Below, in pieces: positions 31,344 to 41,065 of a stretch of DNA of 64,000 nucleotides. The notes beneath the pieces are model-generated. The model had not been told where the DNA came from. It saw only the letters and a list, made by a program, of their open reading frames with translations, and made no database searches. Made by a program: the position numbers and the translations under genes. The stretch is from Pseudomonadota bacterium. Lineage in GTDB: Bacteria; Desulfobacterota; Desulfobacteria; Desulfobacterales; RPRI01. How positions within the stretch are numbered: the stretch's first letter is position 1; each line of letters starts with the position of its first letter. The stretch lies in NCBI GenBank assembly GCA_018817425.1, contig JAHITX010000131.1, forward strand, positions 1 through 64,000, read 5' to 3'.

Positions 31344-34300
31344 TGCTTCTTCCGGATATTTCAATAAAGCGGCCTGTAGCGATATCTTGTCTTATCATTG
31401 CTTTGATTCTTTTAGGACTAAACGCATACAGAAAGATGCCACTGGAGTTTCTTCCCAAAATGGACTCCCCCTTTATTACAATTGTCACCGTATACCCTGG
31501 CGCCAGCCCTGCTGAAATAGAAACGGATATTGCCAAGAAAATCGAGGATGCAGTGGTTTCCATTGACGGACTCAAGCACTTCACCTCTACGTGTATGGAA
31601 AATGTCAGTCAGACATTTCTTGAGTTCGAACTTGATGTGAATATCGATGAAGCAGCAAATGATGTCAGGGAAAAAATAGATCTTATCATCGAGAAACTGC
31701 CGGTGGATGCCGAAAAACCCAAAGTCTTCAAATTTGACTTAAATGCCAGGCCTATAATTACATTTGCTCTCACAGGAGAACTGTCTGTGGAGGAGTTGTA
31801 CGATTATGCCGACAATACCCTTCGCGATCGTGTTTCGGTGCTTCAGGGTGTTGCCGATGTGCAGTTATTCGGCGGTGCAGAGAGAGAAGTCAATATTTTG
31901 CTGGACAGAGACAAGCTCGCAGCTCGTGGGCTTACGAGCATAGCCGTAGTTAATGCAATAAAACAGGGCATCAGCACTATTCCTTCAGGCCGTGTAAAAC
32001 AGTCGGGAACGGAATATTCCGTCAAATTTGATGCTGAGTACAGAAAAGTGAGCAACATCGGAAACCTGGAGATTTCAAATGAAAAGGGCTCGCGTTGTTA
32101 CCTGAAAGATATCGGTTCGGTGAGCATGGCAACGGAAGAATTGCGCCAGGCCTCATTTATCAACGGCAGAACATGTATCGGCATCCGGGTTGTGAAAAAA
32201 GCAGATGCAAATACCGTTAAGGTAGTAAACCTTGTACATGAGGCCATGGATGATATTAAAGCCACATTGCCCGGAGGTATGGATCTTGTTTGGGTTTCAG
32301 ACGATGGTTCATTTATTCAGGCTTCTGCTGATGCCGCCGCCTCTAACATTGCAGCAGGGGTATTGTTGACAGCAGCAGTTTTGTTTATTTTCCTTCACCA
32401 TTTTCGTCCCACTCTGGTTGTGGCAATAACAATGCCGGTTACAATCGTAATCACTATCCTTTTTATGCACAGCATGCAGTTTAGTTTAAATACTTCAACA
32501 CTTCTTGCTGTGGGTCTTTCAGTGGGTATCCTGGTTACAAACTCGATTGTAGTAATGGAAAGTATTGTCACGCGCATGTCACAGACAAACAACCCGATTG
32601 AGGCGTCCAAATTGGGTGCAACCGATGTAGCCACTGCTGTCATAGCCAGCGCAGGAACCAATGCAGTGGTTCTTCTTCCCATTTCCCTGATGGGGACAAT
32701 GGTTGGGCGTTTTTTTAATCCTTTTGCCTTAACCATGATCGGTGCAACCGCCATTTCTCTTTTCGTATCCTTTACCCTGACCCCAATGCTCTGCTCATTT
32801 TTATTGAAGCAAAACCGGATAAAACCAAACAAGCAATTATCCGGTAGTATTGAAGCCGCCTGGAACCGGATGTTTAACCGTTTATCCGTAATTTATGAGT
32901 CCGTTCTGCGCCAGTTGACGCGCAATCGCTGGGCTGCTGCAGGATTACTGAGCGCGGTGCTTCTTTTGACCTTTTTGTCAATTAAACTGATCCCGTTGGT
33001 CGGTCTGACTTTTTTTGGTGATGTCGACAAGGGAGAGGTGGTTGTAAGGCTTGAATATCCCACAGCATACAATCTTGAACAAACAATAATGAGGGTGAAG
33101 CAGGCTGAAGATTTACTCAAGGACCTGCCAAACGTATCCAATCTATTCACCCTGGTCGGCAAGGTGGAAAATCTTTTGGGCGCATCCTCCGAAGGCGTGC
33201 ATCTCGGCCAGATTCTGATCAAGTTTGTTGACAGGACAAAACGCACTGAGACCATGGAAGATATATTAGTAAAAGTCCGCGGCCGGCTGGCAAATTACCC
33301 GGATAGTATTGTAACTGCGAGCGCAACAGACCCTTTGGGCGGACAAAACATACCCCTTCAAATGGAAATTGCAGGCACGGACCTTTCGGTTTTGGACAGC
33401 GCAGCAGAAAGAGTGCTGAAACTTTGCCGGGAGATTAAGGGCATTGTCGATCCCGATTCATCAGCCCGATCAGGCAAGCCTGAGCTTCGCATTCTGCCAC
33501 GCAGGGCGGTTCTCTCCGATTTGGATACATCAATCTTTGGTTTAGGGACTGTCATAAGAGGTAACCTGGAGGGTATCATTGCGGGTTCCTACAAAGAAGG
33601 CGCACGCACTTACGACATTAGAGTTAAATTTGCAGAAAAAGAAGGTAAAAACCAGGTAAAAGCATTTCTTTTTCCAGGAGGACCGGGACATCCGATTACT
33701 CTTGATAATTTTGCAAAGGTAGAAGAAACTGTTTCACCTGTTCTTATTAACCGAAAAGACAAGAGCCGCGTTTCACTTGTATATGCACATCTAAGCGGCA
33801 ATACGCCACTTGCCACAGTAGTAAAAGACCTGAGCCGGGCTATTGACCAAAAAGGCAATTTGCCTCCAGGCTATACTTATCGCTTCTTCGGCAAAACCGA
33901 GGATATGGAAGAAGCCGGCGAAAAGTTTATGGAAGCCGGAATTATTGCTATCGTACTCACTTATCTGCTTCTTGCAGCCATTCTGGAATCTTTCAAACAA
34001 CCAATTATTATTTTATTTACCATACCGATGGCGCTGATCGGTTTTATCTGGGCGCTCTACATAGCTGGCAAACCCATTGATATTTTTATTCTTTTAGGAG
34101 CTGTTATGCTTATTGGAATTGTGGTTAACAATGCCATTCTTATCATGGGAAAGATGAATCAATATATTGCCCAAGGTTTGCCCCGGCATGAAGCTATGGT
34201 TCAATCCGCAGTTGATGAACTTCGTCCCATCATCATGATCACTTCGGCTGCGATTTTGGGAATGCTGCCTCTGGCTGTCGGCCGGGGGTTGGGAAGTGAA

Positions 34301-34429
34301 TTTCGCTATGGTATCGGCATTGCTTCAGTGGGCGGGATTTTTGTTTCAGGTCTGCTAACTCTTGTTGTGCTGCCTGTTTTGTATAATCTTTTTACCCGTA
34401 ATATTCACCGGGAAACACAAGAGCAATAA
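31343..34429 (+). CDS. RND-family efflux permease lacking the usual proton-relay residues
   Basis: A 1028-residue protein with the RND layout (MLLPDISIKRPVAISCLIIA, VYPGASPAEIETDIAKKIED, two sets of helices and two porter domains). In TM4, where AcrB has LLVDDAIVVVEN with two essential aspartates, this protein reads ILVTNSIVVMES. In TM10 the AcrB Lys940 position falls in IVVNNAILIM, also uncharged. Thus neither Asp407/Asp408 nor Lys940 equivalents are visible. It may use another coupling residue or another energy source, or be an inactive or regulatory pump. It overlaps the MFP gene by one base. Confidence 0.85.
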   Translation: MLLPDISIKRPVAISCLIIALILLGLNAYRKMPLEFLPKMDSPFITIVTVYPGASPAEIETDIAKKIEDAVVSIDGLKHFTSTCMENVSQTFLEFELDVNIDEAANDVREKIDLIIEKLPVDAEKPKVFKFDLNARPIITFALTGELSVEELYDYADNTLRDRVSVLQGVADVQLFGGAEREVNILLDRDKLAARGLTSIAVVNAIKQGISTIPSGRVKQSGTEYSVKFDAEYRKVSNIGNLEISNEKGSRCYLKDIGSVSMATEELRQASFINGRTCIGIRVVKKADANTVKVVNLVHEAMDDIKATLPGGMDLVWVSDDGSFIQASADAAASNIAAGVLLTAAVLFIFLHHFRPTLVVAITMPVTIVITILFMHSMQFSLNTSTLLAVGLSVGILVTNSIVVMESIVTRMSQTNNPIEASKLGATDVATAVIASAGTNAVVLLPISLMGTMVGRFFNPFALTMIGATAISLFVSFTLTPMLCSFLLKQNRIKPNKQLSGSIEAAWNRMFNRLSVIYESVLRQLTRNRWAAAGLLSAVLLLTFLSIKLIPLVGLTFFGDVDKGEVVVRLEYPTAYNLEQTIMRVKQAEDLLKDLPNVSNLFTLVGKVENLLGASSEGVHLGQILIKFVDRTKRTETMEDILVKVRGRLANYPDSIVTASATDPLGGQNIPLQMEIAGTDLSVLDSAAERVLKLCREIKGIVDPDSSARSGKPELRILPRRAVLSDLDTSIFGLGTVIRGNLEGIIAGSYKEGARTYDIRVKFAEKEGKNQVKAFLFPGGPGHPITLDNFAKVEETVSPVLINRKDKSRVSLVYAHLSGNTPLATVVKDLSRAIDQKGNLPPGYTYRFFGKTEDMEEAGEKFMEAGIIAIVLTYLLLAAILESFKQPIIILFTIPMALIGFIWALYIAGKPIDIFILLGAVMLIGIVVNNAILIMGKMNQYIAQGLPRHEAMVQSAVDELRPIIMITSAAILGMLPLAVGRGLGSEFRYGIGIASVGGIFVSGLLTLVVLPVLYNLFTRNIHRETQEQ

Positions 34430-34459
34430 GGATTTTTGACAGTCATAATCTTCTTTTAT

Positions 34460-34470
34460 GATGGCTTCGT
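34460..34470 (+). repeat. IS-end-like motif, solo copy
   Basis: GATGGCTTCGT matches the first 11 bases of the motif at 28261, 2662 and 60519, but the A tract that follows in those copies is absent. Confidence 0.35.
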
Positions 34471-34548
34471 GACTCCCCTTGATGTTTTAAGGCTGTGGTA
34501 GTTTAAAATTGAATTAAAATTTAATAATATCAATCAGGAGATATTAAT

Positions 34549-35307
34549 ATGGCAGGACGATTAGAAAATAAGGTAGTACTTATAACCGGAACAGGCGGTG
34601 GTCAGGGAAAGGCTGCAGCAATCCTGTTTGCAAAGGAAGGTGCTAAGGTCGTTGGCTGTGATTTAAAAGTGGAAGACAATAAGGAAACGGTCCGCATAAT
34701 TCGGGAAGCTGGTGGTGAGATGGTTTCACTGGAGCCTATTGACCTTACAAACGCTGAACACGCCAAACGGCTAGTAGCATTGACGGAAAAGACCTATGGC
34801 CGGCTTGATGTGCTCTATAACAATGCCAGTGCTGCCCGCTTCGCTCCGATGATGGAAATGTCTTTTGAAGATTGGGACTTTACTATCAAAAATGAGCTAA
34901 ATTTGATCTTCGTAATAACAAAAGCAGCACTTCCTCTGATGGTCAAATCCAAAGGAAGCTCCGTCATCAATACCGCTTCTATTGCCGGGATGGTAGCAGC
35001 TCATGGAAATTCAGTATCCCATGCCGCAACAAAAGGAGGCGTAATTGCTTTTAGCAGACAGCTATCTATTGAGGTTGCGTCACATGGAATCCGTGTGAAT
35101 ACAATTTCTCCGGGGGTGATCCGGACACCGGGAACAGAGCATATATTTTCTGATCAAAACCTTGTTGATATGATGGTGAAACAAATACCCATGGGACGCT
35201 ATGGCCTTCCGGAAGATATTGCAAAGGTGGCTTTGTTTCTGGCTTCAGATGATTCAGGGTTTATGACAGGGACAACTATTGTTGTTGATGGCGGTCAAAC
35301 AGCTTAA
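34549..35307 (+). CDS. Short-chain dehydrogenase/reductase with His in place of the catalytic Tyr
   Basis: A 252-residue classical SDR: nucleotide-binding TGTGGGQG (residues about 14-21), NNASA, catalytic Ser in NTASIAG and the C-terminal PEDIAKVALFLASDDSGFMTG with VVDGG. The YxxxK motif reads SHAATKGG, so Tyr is replaced by His while Lys is kept; some SDR groups show this. The substrate is unknown. AGGAG precedes the ATG. It follows the RND gene after 119 bases and may or may not share its transcript. Confidence 0.8.
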   Translation: MAGRLENKVVLITGTGGGQGKAAAILFAKEGAKVVGCDLKVEDNKETVRIIREAGGEMVSLEPIDLTNAEHAKRLVALTEKTYGRLDVLYNNASAARFAPMMEMSFEDWDFTIKNELNLIFVITKAALPLMVKSKGSSVINTASIAGMVAAHGNSVSHAATKGGVIAFSRQLSIEVASHGIRVNTISPGVIRTPGTEHIFSDQNLVDMMVKQIPMGRYGLPEDIAKVALFLASDDSGFMTGTTIVVDGGQTA

Positions 35308-35520
35308 TAGAAAGACAATCTTTTATTATAAATCAAACCCCGGTCTGAACTATGAAAATAATGATATGTCCGATATTTTATTATTTACATTTCATCTGTC
35401 CAAGAACTAAAGTGATAGGTAGTTGATTAAAAAGAAATCTACCATAGATTATCATCCCGTTTCTACAGCAACCAAAGAAGTTTGTCCTGTAAGATAATGA
35501 GGCAGGCAAAGAGTAAGAAG

Positions 35521-36273
35521 ATGATAAATAAAATTTGCGGCAATCTTATCGGAAAATACAAATATACGCTTAAGGTTGGAGTAGTATTTGTTTTTTTATC
35601 ATCATATGCTGCACAGGCTTATTCAGCTGATTTGGATCTTTTCATAAAACAGTGCAGGCAAAGCTATAGCAAAGTATCAGATTTTTCCTGTATGTTTCAC
35701 AAAAAAGAGCGGCTTAAAGATGAACTGGTTGAAGAAAAATATATTATTTTCAAGTTCAAAAAGCCTGCGTCATACTATTATAAGTATACAGAAGGAGTAG
35801 GAGAAGGCGCTGAAGCAATCTATGTTCATGGCAAATACGAAAACAAATTAAAAATACATCTTGGCAAATTTCTTGGATTTATTAATCTTTCATTAGATCC
35901 CGGAGGCTGGTTTTATATGAAGTACAACCGCCACACTGTTTTTGAATCAGATTTTAGTCATATAATTGATCTGATTGAAAATAATTACAACAAAGCCAAA
36001 ACAAATAAGGAAGTATCTATTGAAATAAAGAAAGAATATATATTAGATGGTCGCCAAACATATTTAATTAAAGCAGTTTTCCCCAGGAAACAATGCTATT
36101 ACGGTCATATCATATATATTTATTTAGATAAGCAACTGATGCTGCCGATAAAAATTGAAGTATATGGATGGGATAATGAGCTTTTGGAAATGTACTACTA
36201 TTCAGACATTAAAATTAACAATTGCTTTTCAGATATGGAATTTGACATTAAAAACCCGGCATATGGCTTTTAG
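35521..36273 (+). CDS. DUF1571 (LolA-like fold) exported protein
   Basis: An approximately 250-residue protein with a signal peptide (hydrophobic segment ending AAQAYSA). The mature part (FIKQCRQSYSKVSDFSCMFHKKERL, PASYYYKY, IKIEVYG) fits DUF1571, which is related to the LolA/LppX lipid-carrier fold. TTG (35482) and ATG (35497) codons upstream are in frame; ATG 35521 is preferred because the signal peptide then has normal length. A LolA-like periplasmic carrier is often encoded in specialised fatty-acid clusters such as aryl polyene loci, and here it precedes a radical SAM gene by nine bases. Transport of the lipid product is inference. Confidence 0.7.
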   Translation: MINKICGNLIGKYKYTLKVGVVFVFLSSYAAQAYSADLDLFIKQCRQSYSKVSDFSCMFHKKERLKDELVEEKYIIFKFKKPASYYYKYTEGVGEGAEAIYVHGKYENKLKIHLGKFLGFINLSLDPGGWFYMKYNRHTVFESDFSHIIDLIENNYNKAKTNKEVSIEIKKEYILDGRQTYLIKAVFPRKQCYYGHIIYIYLDKQLMLPIKIEVYGWDNELLEMYYYSDIKINNCFSDMEFDIKNPAYGF

Positions 36274-36282
36274 CTTAAATCT

Positions 36283-37317
36283 ATGGCACGAACCTTATTT
36301 AATGAACACAGTAAAAAAATCAAATATGCTCTTTCATTTATAAGAAAAAGAATAATTCATGTGAATTTGCAGATTTTGTATCAATGCAATTTCAAATGCA
36401 ATATTTGTGATTTCTGGAAGACACCGCATACCCAAAAGCCTCTGTTATCCCTTTCTCAGGTAAAAATAATTACGGAAAAATTAAAAGACATAGGCCCTCA
36501 GGTAATTTCCATCGGTGGTGGCGAACCCCTTTTGCATCCTGAAGTTATCGAAATTGCAAGAGTACTTTCAAAAGATAATTTCGGGGTAATGATAACAAAC
36601 GGATGGTATGTTACAAAAGATATTGCACAAGATCTTTTTAAGGCAGGTCTTTATGAAATCAGTGTTTCTGTGGACTATGCCGATCCAAAAAAACATGACA
36701 AGATGCGCGGTAAAGAAGGAGCATTTGACAGGGCGGTAGAAGCACTTTACATATTAAACAAAAACAGAACACATCCCTATCAGCGCATACATATGATTAC
36801 AACTGTAGGAGATGATAATATAGAAGATATTGAACCATTGATTCACCTTTGCAAGGATATCGGAGTGACTTATCTTATTTCTTACTATTCAAACAATAGG
36901 GGTAATTTTAAACCGGTAGAAAATGAGAAAACAATCAGTGATCATTTGGTATCGCTTCATAACAAATATCGGCACTTTGTGGCACTAAGAGATTACCTGA
37001 CCGGTATTTCCAAGGGAAACGGGAACAATGACAAACCATTATGCTTTACCGGTAAGAATCTTATCAATATTGATTCACAAGGTAGCATATCGCTTTGTAT
37101 AGACAGACTGGATGAATCTGCAGGAAATATTTTTACGGACAATATGTCAACCATCTTGCATAATCTTACCAAAATGCATAAAACGAACACATGCAACAAT
37201 TGCTGGACAAGCTGCCGCGGGTCTATAGAAACAATTTTGTATGGAAAACAGCGGCTGGCCAATCTTTTTGATTATTATCAGATGACAAGAGAAGTTAAAT
37301 TAGGACAGCGTTTTTAA
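36283..37317 (+). CDS. Radical SAM enzyme with SPASM-like C-terminus
   Basis: A 344-residue protein. The SAM cluster motif is CNFKCNIC (Cys35, Cys39, Cys42), followed by ISIGGGEPLLHPE (GGE motif) and MITNGWYV. The C-terminal region has additional cysteines (KPLCFTGKN, ISLCIDRLD, NTCNNCWTSC) that could bind an auxiliary iron-sulfur cluster. No close family is recognised. It begins nine bases after DUF1571 and its 3' end overlaps the convergent radical SAM gene by 18 bases. Confidence 0.8.
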   Translation: MARTLFNEHSKKIKYALSFIRKRIIHVNLQILYQCNFKCNICDFWKTPHTQKPLLSLSQVKIITEKLKDIGPQVISIGGGEPLLHPEVIEIARVLSKDNFGVMITNGWYVTKDIAQDLFKAGLYEISVSVDYADPKKHDKMRGKEGAFDRAVEALYILNKNRTHPYQRIHMITTVGDDNIEDIEPLIHLCKDIGVTYLISYYSNNRGNFKPVENEKTISDHLVSLHNKYRHFVALRDYLTGISKGNGNNDKPLCFTGKNLINIDSQGSISLCIDRLDESAGNIFTDNMSTILHNLTKMHKTNTCNNCWTSCRGSIETILYGKQRLANLFDYYQMTREVKLGQRF

Positions 37318-38325
37318 TTTTTGTTTAAGCATCAAATACAATTCATTAAATATTGAAAAAGGGTAAGTAAGTATAAGGGAAAAGCCAAGAGCGCATGCAG
37401 AATGGCATTGCCTGCCGCAATCGGGCTGAGAGCCAAACTTGTTCTTGGCATTTAATCTGATTTGGTGTAAATAGTTATTTTCCAAAAGGTTTTCGGCAAG
37501 ATTTCCGATTTCAAGGCAGGGATAAAATACATCTCCAGTGGGAGATACAACCAGCATAGTAAAAGGATAACAGGTAAATTTGTTAAAATTTTTCATATAT
37601 TCAAGATAAAGCAAAGAGCCGTAAACCGGACCGCCCTTTTGCTTTTCGGCTATAAGAAAGTCATAAAATTGTTTATAGTCGGGGTTATCGGTTAGTGACG
37701 CATGCGCTTTTACGCCAACAAGTTGCGGGCAGGCAGCAAAAGTACAGTTATTTTGTTTTGCAAAATGATAAACATCATATAGATCATTAATGTTTTCAGG
37801 AGTAACAACGCTGGAAATAAGCATTTCATATTTCCGGCCGGGTTGATTAGCCGCCAGATTTATATTTGAAATAATTTTTTTCAATGAGCCTTTTCCAATA
37901 CCGTACCAGGCATCAGCTTTGGTATGGTCAAGCGCATCAAGGCTGATTACCAGTGAATGAATGTTTGCTGTTATAACTGACAAATAAATATCTAAATCAT
38001 AACCATTTGTTGTAAGTACTATTTGTTTGAAACGAAGTTTTCCGATTCTTTGCATGATATATTCGAAATCCGGATGGTTAAGAGGTTCGCCACCGGTAAT
38101 AACAAGGTAATCACAATGCGAGCGTATTTTTTCAATAAGAGAGATTACGGATTTTCCCGGAAGTACCTCTGCAGGCAGGGCATAGTAAGGACGCTTTGAA
38201 CCATCGCTGCAATATGGACAGCGAAAATCGCATGCATATGTAAGATAATAGACGGATAAAAAAGGATGCCATTTATCGGTATAGTTAAACCATTTATGAT
38301 AAAAATATTTTAATATATCATTCAC
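37300..38325 (-). CDS. Radical SAM enzyme, convergent to its neighbour
   Basis: A 341-residue protein with CDFRCPYC (Cys32, Cys36, Cys39), YLVITGGEPLNHP, LTTNGYD and a C-terminal cysteine region (FTCYPF, DVFYPCLEIGN, DCGRQCHSAC) typical of SPASM-type auxiliary cluster binding. It is the only minus-strand gene in the lipid-like cluster and is divergent from the rhodanese-membrane gene (36 bases between starts). Substrate unknown. Confidence 0.8.
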   Translation of the reverse strand: MNDILKYFYHKWFNYTDKWHPFLSVYYLTYACDFRCPYCSDGSKRPYYALPAEVLPGKSVISLIEKIRSHCDYLVITGGEPLNHPDFEYIMQRIGKLRFKQIVLTTNGYDLDIYLSVITANIHSLVISLDALDHTKADAWYGIGKGSLKKIISNINLAANQPGRKYEMLISSVVTPENINDLYDVYHFAKQNNCTFAACPQLVGVKAHASLTDNPDYKQFYDFLIAEKQKGGPVYGSLLYLEYMKNFNKFTCYPFTMLVVSPTGDVFYPCLEIGNLAENLLENNYLHQIRLNAKNKFGSQPDCGRQCHSACALGFSLILTYPFSIFNELYLMLKQKLKTLS

Positions 38326-38361
38326 TCTTTTATTTGCTCATTTGCATAAGGTAAATACGCC

Positions 38362-39636
38362 ATGACCCGATTTGCAAAAACTGTTTTTATCCTGTTTATC
38401 TCAATCGCCTTAATTATTCCACCGGCATTATATTATATTTTTTCCAATGTTCCAACCATATCCGCACAAGAAGTTATAAAAAAGCTGCAATCAGATCCGG
38501 GAAGCATTACTGTTCTTGATGTAAGAGATAGTATTGATTTTGACAAAGCCCATATACAATCGGCTCAAAACATGCCATATGATGCTTTTTCACAAAAAGA
38601 TCTCTCAAACGGGCAGATAACAAATCTGAAATCCAAAAGAGTTTATATAATTTGTGAGAACGGCCTTGCCAGTATTGATATTACTCGAAAATTAAGAAAA
38701 CTTGATATAAAAGCATTTAATATAAAAGGTGGGATGCAGGCATGGATTGCCGCCGCTGGAAGTATTTGTCAAAAATCAGACTGCGATTTTATAGCTGCTT
38801 CGGGAAAACAAATCCCTATTCCGTTTAAGACCACACCAATTGTTTTACAATGGGTTGCCGTGTTTAACGGTATTGTTATCAAACCTTTGTATACGCTTTT
38901 ATCATTTATAATTATTGTTATCCTTTGGAAGAAGACCGAACCCGAACTGCGCGCAATCAAATACTCCATGTTTTTCTTCTTTAATGGAGAAAACAGTTGT
39001 GCTGCTAATTATATTTTTTTTAATCATGATTCCTATTTGTTTGAATACCTGCATATTGTCGGTATGCTTCTTGGTTTTGGTTTTTTTCTATACGGTCTTT
39101 TTGAAGGTATAGATAAATATCTGCTCCATTATTCCGATCAAAAAAAATCCTGCTCACTGACCGGATTATGCCGCAAATGCATAAAATATGACGATGTTAC
39201 CTGCGGTTTGCAAAGAGTATTAATATTTACAGGAATTGCCTTTTCCGGTATAGCTCTGATGCCTGTTTGCGCTAAATTAAAAATGGTTTCTTATAACACG
39301 ATTATTGTGGATATTGCTTACAATTACAGCCATCCGGTCATTTATCAGTTGTTTGAAATGCAGTATTTACCTGTTGTGGCATCTATTTTAATGTTGGCTG
39401 CTACCTTTATATTATGGAAAAATAAAAATGCCGTGCATACTGCAAAACTTGTTTTTGCCGCAGCAATAGGCACAATGTCTTTTGCTATCTTTCGGTTTGT
39501 TTTGTTTCATTGTTATGATGATTCATTATTTTGGATGGATTTCTGGGAAGAAATAACCGAATTTTGTTTTATACTAAGTATATTGTTTGTGCTGTGGACT
39601 TTCAGACGATCATTTTTTCAAAGACCAGGTAAATAA
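38362..39636 (+). CDS. Membrane protein with periplasmic rhodanese-like domain
   Basis: A 424-residue protein: one N-terminal transmembrane helix (about 9-27), a rhodanese domain (VLDVRDSIDFDKAHIQSAQN to KAFNIKGGMQAW, active-site Cys in YIICENG) and then seven or so hydrophobic helices (from about residue 160). A cysteine-rich cluster (CSLTGLCRKCIKYDDVTC) lies between helices and may bind metal. Sulfur transfer or redox sensing at the membrane is possible. It is followed by the FabZ-like gene after 27 bases. Confidence 0.72.
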   Translation: MTRFAKTVFILFISIALIIPPALYYIFSNVPTISAQEVIKKLQSDPGSITVLDVRDSIDFDKAHIQSAQNMPYDAFSQKDLSNGQITNLKSKRVYIICENGLASIDITRKLRKLDIKAFNIKGGMQAWIAAAGSICQKSDCDFIAASGKQIPIPFKTTPIVLQWVAVFNGIVIKPLYTLLSFIIIVILWKKTEPELRAIKYSMFFFFNGENSCAANYIFFNHDSYLFEYLHIVGMLLGFGFFLYGLFEGIDKYLLHYSDQKKSCSLTGLCRKCIKYDDVTCGLQRVLIFTGIAFSGIALMPVCAKLKMVSYNTIIVDIAYNYSHPVIYQLFEMQYLPVVASILMLAATFILWKNKNAVHTAKLVFAAAIGTMSFAIFRFVLFHCYDDSLFWMDFWEEITEFCFILSILFVLWTFRRSFFQRPGK

Positions 39637-39663
39637 TACCGAAAATTGTCTTACAGGAGAAAA

Positions 39664-40125
39664 ATGCGATTTATACTCATTGACCGGATTACAGACTGGA
39701 AACCCGGCAAGTATGCAAAAGCAACAAAAAATATAAGTTTAAGCGAAGATTTCTTTGATGACCATTTCCCTTTAAAACCTGTCATGCCGGGTGTTCTTAT
39801 TTTAGAAGGGCTCGCTGAGGTAGCCGGGTTGCTTCTTGAAGAAACGGTTCGAAATAATGAAGGCCGAAATGTGAAAGCACTACTTTCTCTGATTGAAAAA
39901 GCCAAATTTCGCGATTTTGTTAAACCGGGCGATTGCCTTGTATATGAAGTCGATATTGAATCTATCAATGAAATAGGTGGAAAAATAAAAGGCCGGATCA
40001 CAAGAAGTGGTAAACAAATCGGCGATGCCCGCCTGGTTTTTTCTTTTCGTGAAATTGAAAATTCATATCTTGATAAAAGGCGAAGTGAAATGCTTGCTTT
40101 TCTTCTGGGTGAAAATAATGCCTGA
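39664..40125 (+). CDS. 3-hydroxyacyl-ACP dehydratase, FabZ-like
   Basis: A 153-residue hot-dog protein. DDHFPLKPVMPGVLILEGLAEVAG carries the catalytic His (HFP) and the conserved acidic residue of FabZ (NxxFFxGHFPxxPVMPGVLxxE); PGDCLVYEVDIE follows as usual. It would dehydrate beta-hydroxyacyl-ACP. The ATG at 39664 is chosen because AGGAG precedes it directly; a TTG at 39646 is less likely. Its last bases overlap the start of the next gene. Confidence 0.85.
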   Translation: MRFILIDRITDWKPGKYAKATKNISLSEDFFDDHFPLKPVMPGVLILEGLAEVAGLLLEETVRNNEGRNVKALLSLIEKAKFRDFVKPGDCLVYEVDIESINEIGGKIKGRITRSGKQIGDARLVFSFREIENSYLDKRRSEMLAFLLGENNA

Positions 40126-41065
40126 AGTTGCAATTACAGGAATTGGTATTGTTTCTCCTTTTGGAATAGGGAAAAATATTTTTTATTCATCTCTTCAAAA
40201 AAAGAAGCCTGTTCATCTCGAACCCTTATCTGAATTTCACGGCACACAATTAGAAAATTATGGTGTTGGCTCTGTTGCCGATTTTAAGGATGCATCAAAA
40301 CAGTTTAATCGTAAACACATCAAATTTATGTCTACAGCCGCTCTTATTGGCTGTCTTGCCGGTAAAGAAGCTGCCGATGAGGCTTGTATCACAGAACGGT
40401 TTGCGCCACATCGCATAGGAATTTTCTCAGCAACCGGACTTACTGCTGCAAATATAAGCGAAAGCAGGGAAATGCTTGAAGAATGTATGGATGAAGATGG
40501 CAATTTCTCAGAAATTTTGTTCGGAGAAAAGGGATTGCCGTCTCTTAATCCGTTAAACTCATTTAAAATACTTCCGAATATTCCACCCTGCATCCTGTCT
40601 TTAATACTAGGCGTAAAAGGTCCCAACATGATATTTAATCCATGGGAGGATCAGGCTGCCTGCGCGATACTTGAAGGTTACAAAGCAGTCAAAGAAGGTG
40701 AAGCCGATTGCGTGCTGGTCGGCGCCGCAGATACTCCCTCTTCCCCGCCAACCGTTGCTTATTTAAAACAACAAAATATTTTGGGAGAAAACAGCTATCC
40801 TTCATCTGCCGGAGCATATCTTGTACTTGAATCTGACGAAACCGCTATAAAACACCACAGAAAAATCTATGGCATTGTAAAAAATATTGAAGTAATCTGT
40901 TCTGCCCAAAAAGTATATGATCCACTTTCAGCGGTTATTGGCAGAACATTTGCTGCAGCGCCTGCTCTTTTTCTTGCAGGGGCCGCGATGGGTATTACTA
41001 ATAATCGGCAGATGATCGGTACGCACGGGACCCGATTTGAATTTTCGCTTGAGATAAATAAATGA
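40118..41065 (+). CDS. Ketosynthase-like chain-length-factor-type protein (no active-site Cys)
   Basis: A 315-residue thiolase-fold protein starting MPEVAITGIGIVSPFGIG. Where ketosynthases have the nucleophile (GPxxxxDTACSSS), this reads GPNMIFNPWEDQAA, i.e. Glu at the Cys position; the HGTGT and GHxxGA histidine motifs of the C-terminal half are also absent and the protein is about 100 residues short. It should be catalytically dead and act as partner of the intact KS encoded next (4-base overlap), as chain-length factors do in type II polyketide and aryl polyene systems. The ATG at 40118 overlaps the dehydratase stop. Confidence 0.72.
   Translation: MPEVAITGIGIVSPFGIGKNIFYSSLQKKKPVHLEPLSEFHGTQLENYGVGSVADFKDASKQFNRKHIKFMSTAALIGCLAGKEAADEACITERFAPHRIGIFSATGLTAANISESREMLEECMDEDGNFSEILFGEKGLPSLNPLNSFKILPNIPPCILSLILGVKGPNMIFNPWEDQAACAILEGYKAVKEGEADCVLVGAADTPSSPPTVAYLKQQNILGENSYPSSAGAYLVLESDETAIKHHRKIYGIVKNIEVICSAQKVYDPLSAVIGRTFAAAPALFLAGAAMGITNNRQMIGTHGTRFEFSLEINK

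Noticed and set aside
34549-35307. Treating the SDR gene as inactive because Tyr of YxxxK is His
   Set aside because: Ser and Lys are present and some SDR groups naturally have this change, so it is reported as a variant, not a dead gene.
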